This document shows, one piece after another, positions 7,107-9,079 of a stretch of 9,079 nucleotides of DNA. The notes beneath the pieces are model-generated. The model made no database searches, was not told the origin of the DNA, and was given only the letters and a program-made list of their open reading frames with translations. This DNA comes from Pseudomonadota bacterium (GTDB lineage: Bacteria; Desulfobacterota; Desulfobacteria; Desulfobacterales; Desulfobacteraceae): contig JAHJDU010000082.1 of assembly GCA_018812385.1 (NCBI GenBank), forward strand, positions 1 through 9,079. The letters are read 5' to 3'. The position numbers and the translations under genes are program-made. The stretch's first letter is position 1. Each line of letters begins with the position of its first letter.

Positions 7107-8399
7107 TTACCTTCCCTGCTCCAACAAGTCATTGCTTGCATTCCAGGGTGCAATTTTAAACAATAAAAGCATTCCGGGAATTGCGACAAGGGCACACAAA
7201 TAATAAAAACCATTCCATCCCAGGTATTTGGACATATAGCCTGTCAAAGCTGCTGCAAAAACACCAGGAACCCCCATAAGACTGGTTAACAGGGCATATT
7301 GTGTTGCCGTAAACCGTTTATTGGTCTGGATTGCCATATAGGTCGCATATGCGGCCTGTCCAAGACCTGTGGCAAAAAATTCAAATGCTACAATGCCGCC
7401 CAATAATGTCTGGCTGTACTCACACCAGAAAGAAGATCCATGATCAATAATATTCAAGACAGGGAAAAATGCCGTTGAAATCGCCTGGAGAATGCCAAAA
7501 ACATATAAAGACTTTGCTATACCAAGACGAATCATGATAAAACCCCCGACAAGAACGCCGCCAAAAAGCCCAAGCATACCGACCCCTTTTACAATGACAA
7601 AATACTGGGCCTTGGTAAATCCCATTTGAACAATATATGGGATAGCCATGGCACTTGCCATATTATCACCTATCTTATACAGCAGAATGAACAATAAAAT
7701 CAGTATGGCACGGTTTCTTTGAAAAAATTCGACAAAGGGCTCAACAATCGCTTCTTTCATATTTAAAGGCAAGCGTTCTTTAACCACAGGCTCAGGAACC
7801 AAAAGGGTGGTGATGACTCCCACACCCATGACAGCAGTGAGCATTAAAAAAATTGTCTGCCATGTAAAATTAAAGTCAGCAAGAACAGAAAGCCCGACGG
7901 AAACAAAGGTGCCAAGGCGCCATGCATTCATCCATACACCAGTGCCAAACCCTAACTCCTTGCTCGTCAAATATTCACGTCTGAAAGCATCCAGAGCAAT
8001 GTCCTGGCTGGCCCCAAAAAAATTGAGACAAAGCGCAAACACCGCTATCCATACAAGGGATTGTTCCGGATCAAATTGCCCCAGCAATGCAATGGTGATC
8101 ATGAGGCCAATTTGCGCCATAAGGATCCATCCCCTCCTGCGACCCAGGAATGGGGGAACAACGCCATCCATCATCGGAGACCATACAAATTTCAGTGTAT
8201 AGGGCATGCCCACCAATGCAAACAGGCCGATTTTGGCAATATCTACATTGGCATCCATCATCCAGAATTTTAATACATCCTTGATAATATAATAGGGAAA
8301 ACCCGAGGAAAACCCGAAAAAAAACATGACCAGCATTTTCCAGGACAGCATGACCCTGATGGTCTGTAAAAATGAAGGGCTGGTGGATGGGGGTTTCAT
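7107..8399 (-). CDS. ampG: AmpG-type muropeptide permease (major facilitator superfamily)
   Basis: This 430-residue integral membrane protein has about 12 hydrophobic segments and the AmpG family pattern: an early FGFSSGFPYYI segment near 28-38, the loop LGRRRGWILM near 85-94 (the MFS loop 2-3 motif form seen in AmpG), and GASQDIALDAFRRE near 129-142. AmpG proteins import anhydro-muropeptides across the inner membrane for cell-wall recycling. Related family members carry other substrates, so the substrate is inferred from family only. The length is close to that of shorter AmpG proteins. The ATG at 8399 has no clear SD; Met17 (8351) is an alternative start with AGGG five to ten bases upstream. 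It lies 28 bases after the upstream hydrolase gene on the same strand, so the two are probably co-transcribed. Nothing links it functionally to the metF operon. Confidence 0.85.
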   Translation of the reverse strand: MKPPSTSPSFLQTIRVMLSWKMLVMFFFGFSSGFPYYIIKDVLKFWMMDANVDIAKIGLFALVGMPYTLKFVWSPMMDGVVPPFLGRRRGWILMAQIGLMITIALLGQFDPEQSLVWIAVFALCLNFFGASQDIALDAFRREYLTSKELGFGTGVWMNAWRLGTFVSVGLSVLADFNFTWQTIFLMLTAVMGVGVITTLLVPEPVVKERLPLNMKEAIVEPFVEFFQRNRAILILLFILLYKIGDNMASAMAIPYIVQMGFTKAQYFVIVKGVGMLGLFGGVLVGGFIMIRLGIAKSLYVFGILQAISTAFFPVLNIIDHGSSFWCEYSQTLLGGIVAFEFFATGLGQAAYATYMAIQTNKRFTATQYALLTSLMGVPGVFAAALTGYMSKYLGWNGFYYLCALVAIPGMLLLFKIAPWNASNDLLEQGR

Positions 8400-8427
8400 G
8401 TATTTAGTTTAAACGCAGGCGTTATCA

Positions 8428-9079
8428 TTAAAGATGAATTTTCATATTGCAGGGAACGGCAAAACTATCAAGGGTCAAATTTTTCTTTTTCAGGTCTGTC
8501 TGACACTCACTGACAATCCTGTCCATCTGGTCATCCGTTCTATCCTGGTTCAGATGGAATAGCCCAAGTTTTTTAACATTGGCTTTTAATGCAAGATCCA
8601 ATACATCCTGAATCGAAGAATGCCCCCAATTCTTCTTTTGTTTATATTCTGCCCTGGTGTATTCAGCATCATGAAACAAGAGGTCCACATTTCGTGAAAA
8701 ATTCAGGTACGCATCAAACCCCTGGCCTCCGGGATGATCAACCCCGAGCTCATTATCCGTTAAAAACACAAAGGATTTGCCGTCTTCAATGAATTTATAT
8801 CCCAGGCCGCTACCAGGATGGCTGGTTGGAATGGTTTCTATATTGACAGACCCGATATTAAATTTATCATTCAATGCCGTATCAAATTTGATATCTGCTA
8901 TCAGATCTCCTAAACCAATGGGGAAAAAAGGCATTTCCATAACTTTATTTAAAAGCTCCCTGGTATTGATGTTTAAAAATTTGCGGTCCTGAATCGTTAT
9001 TTTAACTTTATTGAAAAGCAGGGGCCTGAAAAAAGCAAATCCCTGGATATGGTCCCAATGGGCGTGGGTAAACAAAAGA
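8428..9079 (-). CDS. Metallo-beta-lactamase-fold hydrolase, N-terminus cut by window edge
   Basis: The visible 216 or so C-terminal residues open with LFTHAHWDHIQGF, the HxHxDH metal-binding motif of the metallo-beta-lactamase fold. Numbering from the Leu before FTHAHWDH, the rest of the set is also present: TSHPGSG (His86), FLTDNE (Asp107), LFHDAEY (His135, Asp136), NWGHSS (His152) and GLFHLNQDRTDD (His174). THxHWDHIQG followed by a GHSS helix and FHxxxDRxD resembles the PhnP-like (COG1235) branch, which includes cyclic phosphodiesterases, but the substrate cannot be read from the sequence. No signal peptide can be judged because the N-terminus is missing. It ends with TAA 28 bases before ampG. 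The open frame continues past the window end; the apparent start at 9075 is an internal TTG. Confidence 0.88.
   Translation of the reverse strand, partial: LLFTHAHWDHIQGFAFFRPLLFNKVKITIQDRKFLNINTRELLNKVMEMPFFPIGLGDLIADIKFDTALNDKFNIGSVNIETIPTSHPGSGLGYKFIEDGKSFVFLTDNELGVDHPGGQGFDAYLNFSRNVDLLFHDAEYTRAEYKQKKNWGHSSIQDVLDLALKANVKKLGLFHLNQDRTDDQMDRIVSECQTDLKKKNLTLDSFAVPCNMKIHL

Noticed and set aside
7807..8202. Plus-strand open frame of 131 codons, rich in Arg, Pro and Thr
   Set aside because: It is the antisense of hydrophobic ampG codons and has no independent support.
8400..8427. AACGC-CT-GCGTT palindrome between the hydrolase gene and ampG as a terminator
   Set aside because: The loop would be only two bases and no T-tract follows, so it is more likely chance or a minor structure near the ampG start.

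Overview
The window looks like chromosome from an anaerobic Desulfobacterota (Desulfobacteraceae-type sulfate reducer, or a close relative with a Wood-Ljungdahl pathway). This is inferred from gene content: a methylene-tetrahydrofolate reductase pair (MetV/MetF) joined to heterodisulfide-reductase-type (HdrA) and MvhD electron-transfer proteins, with UGA-encoded selenocysteine in both HdrA and MvhD. All recognisable genes lie on the minus strand, so the transcription order runs from high to low coordinates.

Layout in transcription order: (1) 9079-8428, the C-terminal part of a metallo-beta-lactamase-fold hydrolase cut by the window edge. (2) 8399-7107, an AmpG-type muropeptide permease of the major facilitator superfamily. 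(3) 7106-6848, a 259-base intergenic region. It holds a TTGACA promoter-like element, a hairpin plus T-tract terminator enclosed in a 9-bp inverted repeat, and then the likely operon promoter with a 7-bp palindrome over its -10 box. (4) 6847-2399, a giant HdrA-GltD-HdrA fusion of 1482 residues that can only be read whole if the UGA at codon 66 is selenocysteine. (5) 2397-1957, mvhD, 146 residues, with an in-frame UGA at codon 17. (6) 1916-1248, metV. (7) 1251-319, metF, overlapping metV by ATGA. (8) 296-251, an intrinsic terminator. (9) 209-1, the start of a yebG-family gene.

Genes 4 to 7 appear to be one complete operon with its own promoter and terminator. Both UGA codons sit where homologues carry a conserved cysteine (CxxC becomes CxxU), and both are followed about 20 bases later by a small stem-loop with G in the first loop positions, as expected of bacterial SECIS elements. 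The inferred system is a selenium-dependent, flavin-based electron-transfer complex. In it the GltD part would handle NAD(P)H, the HdrA parts would hold FAD and many iron-sulfur clusters (possible electron bifurcation with ferredoxin), MvhD would relay electrons, and MetV/MetF would interconvert methylene- and methyl-tetrahydrofolate. No HdrB, HdrC or hydrogenase subunit is in the window. A standard gene caller would split HdrA into two pieces and cut the N-terminus, including metal ligands, off MvhD.
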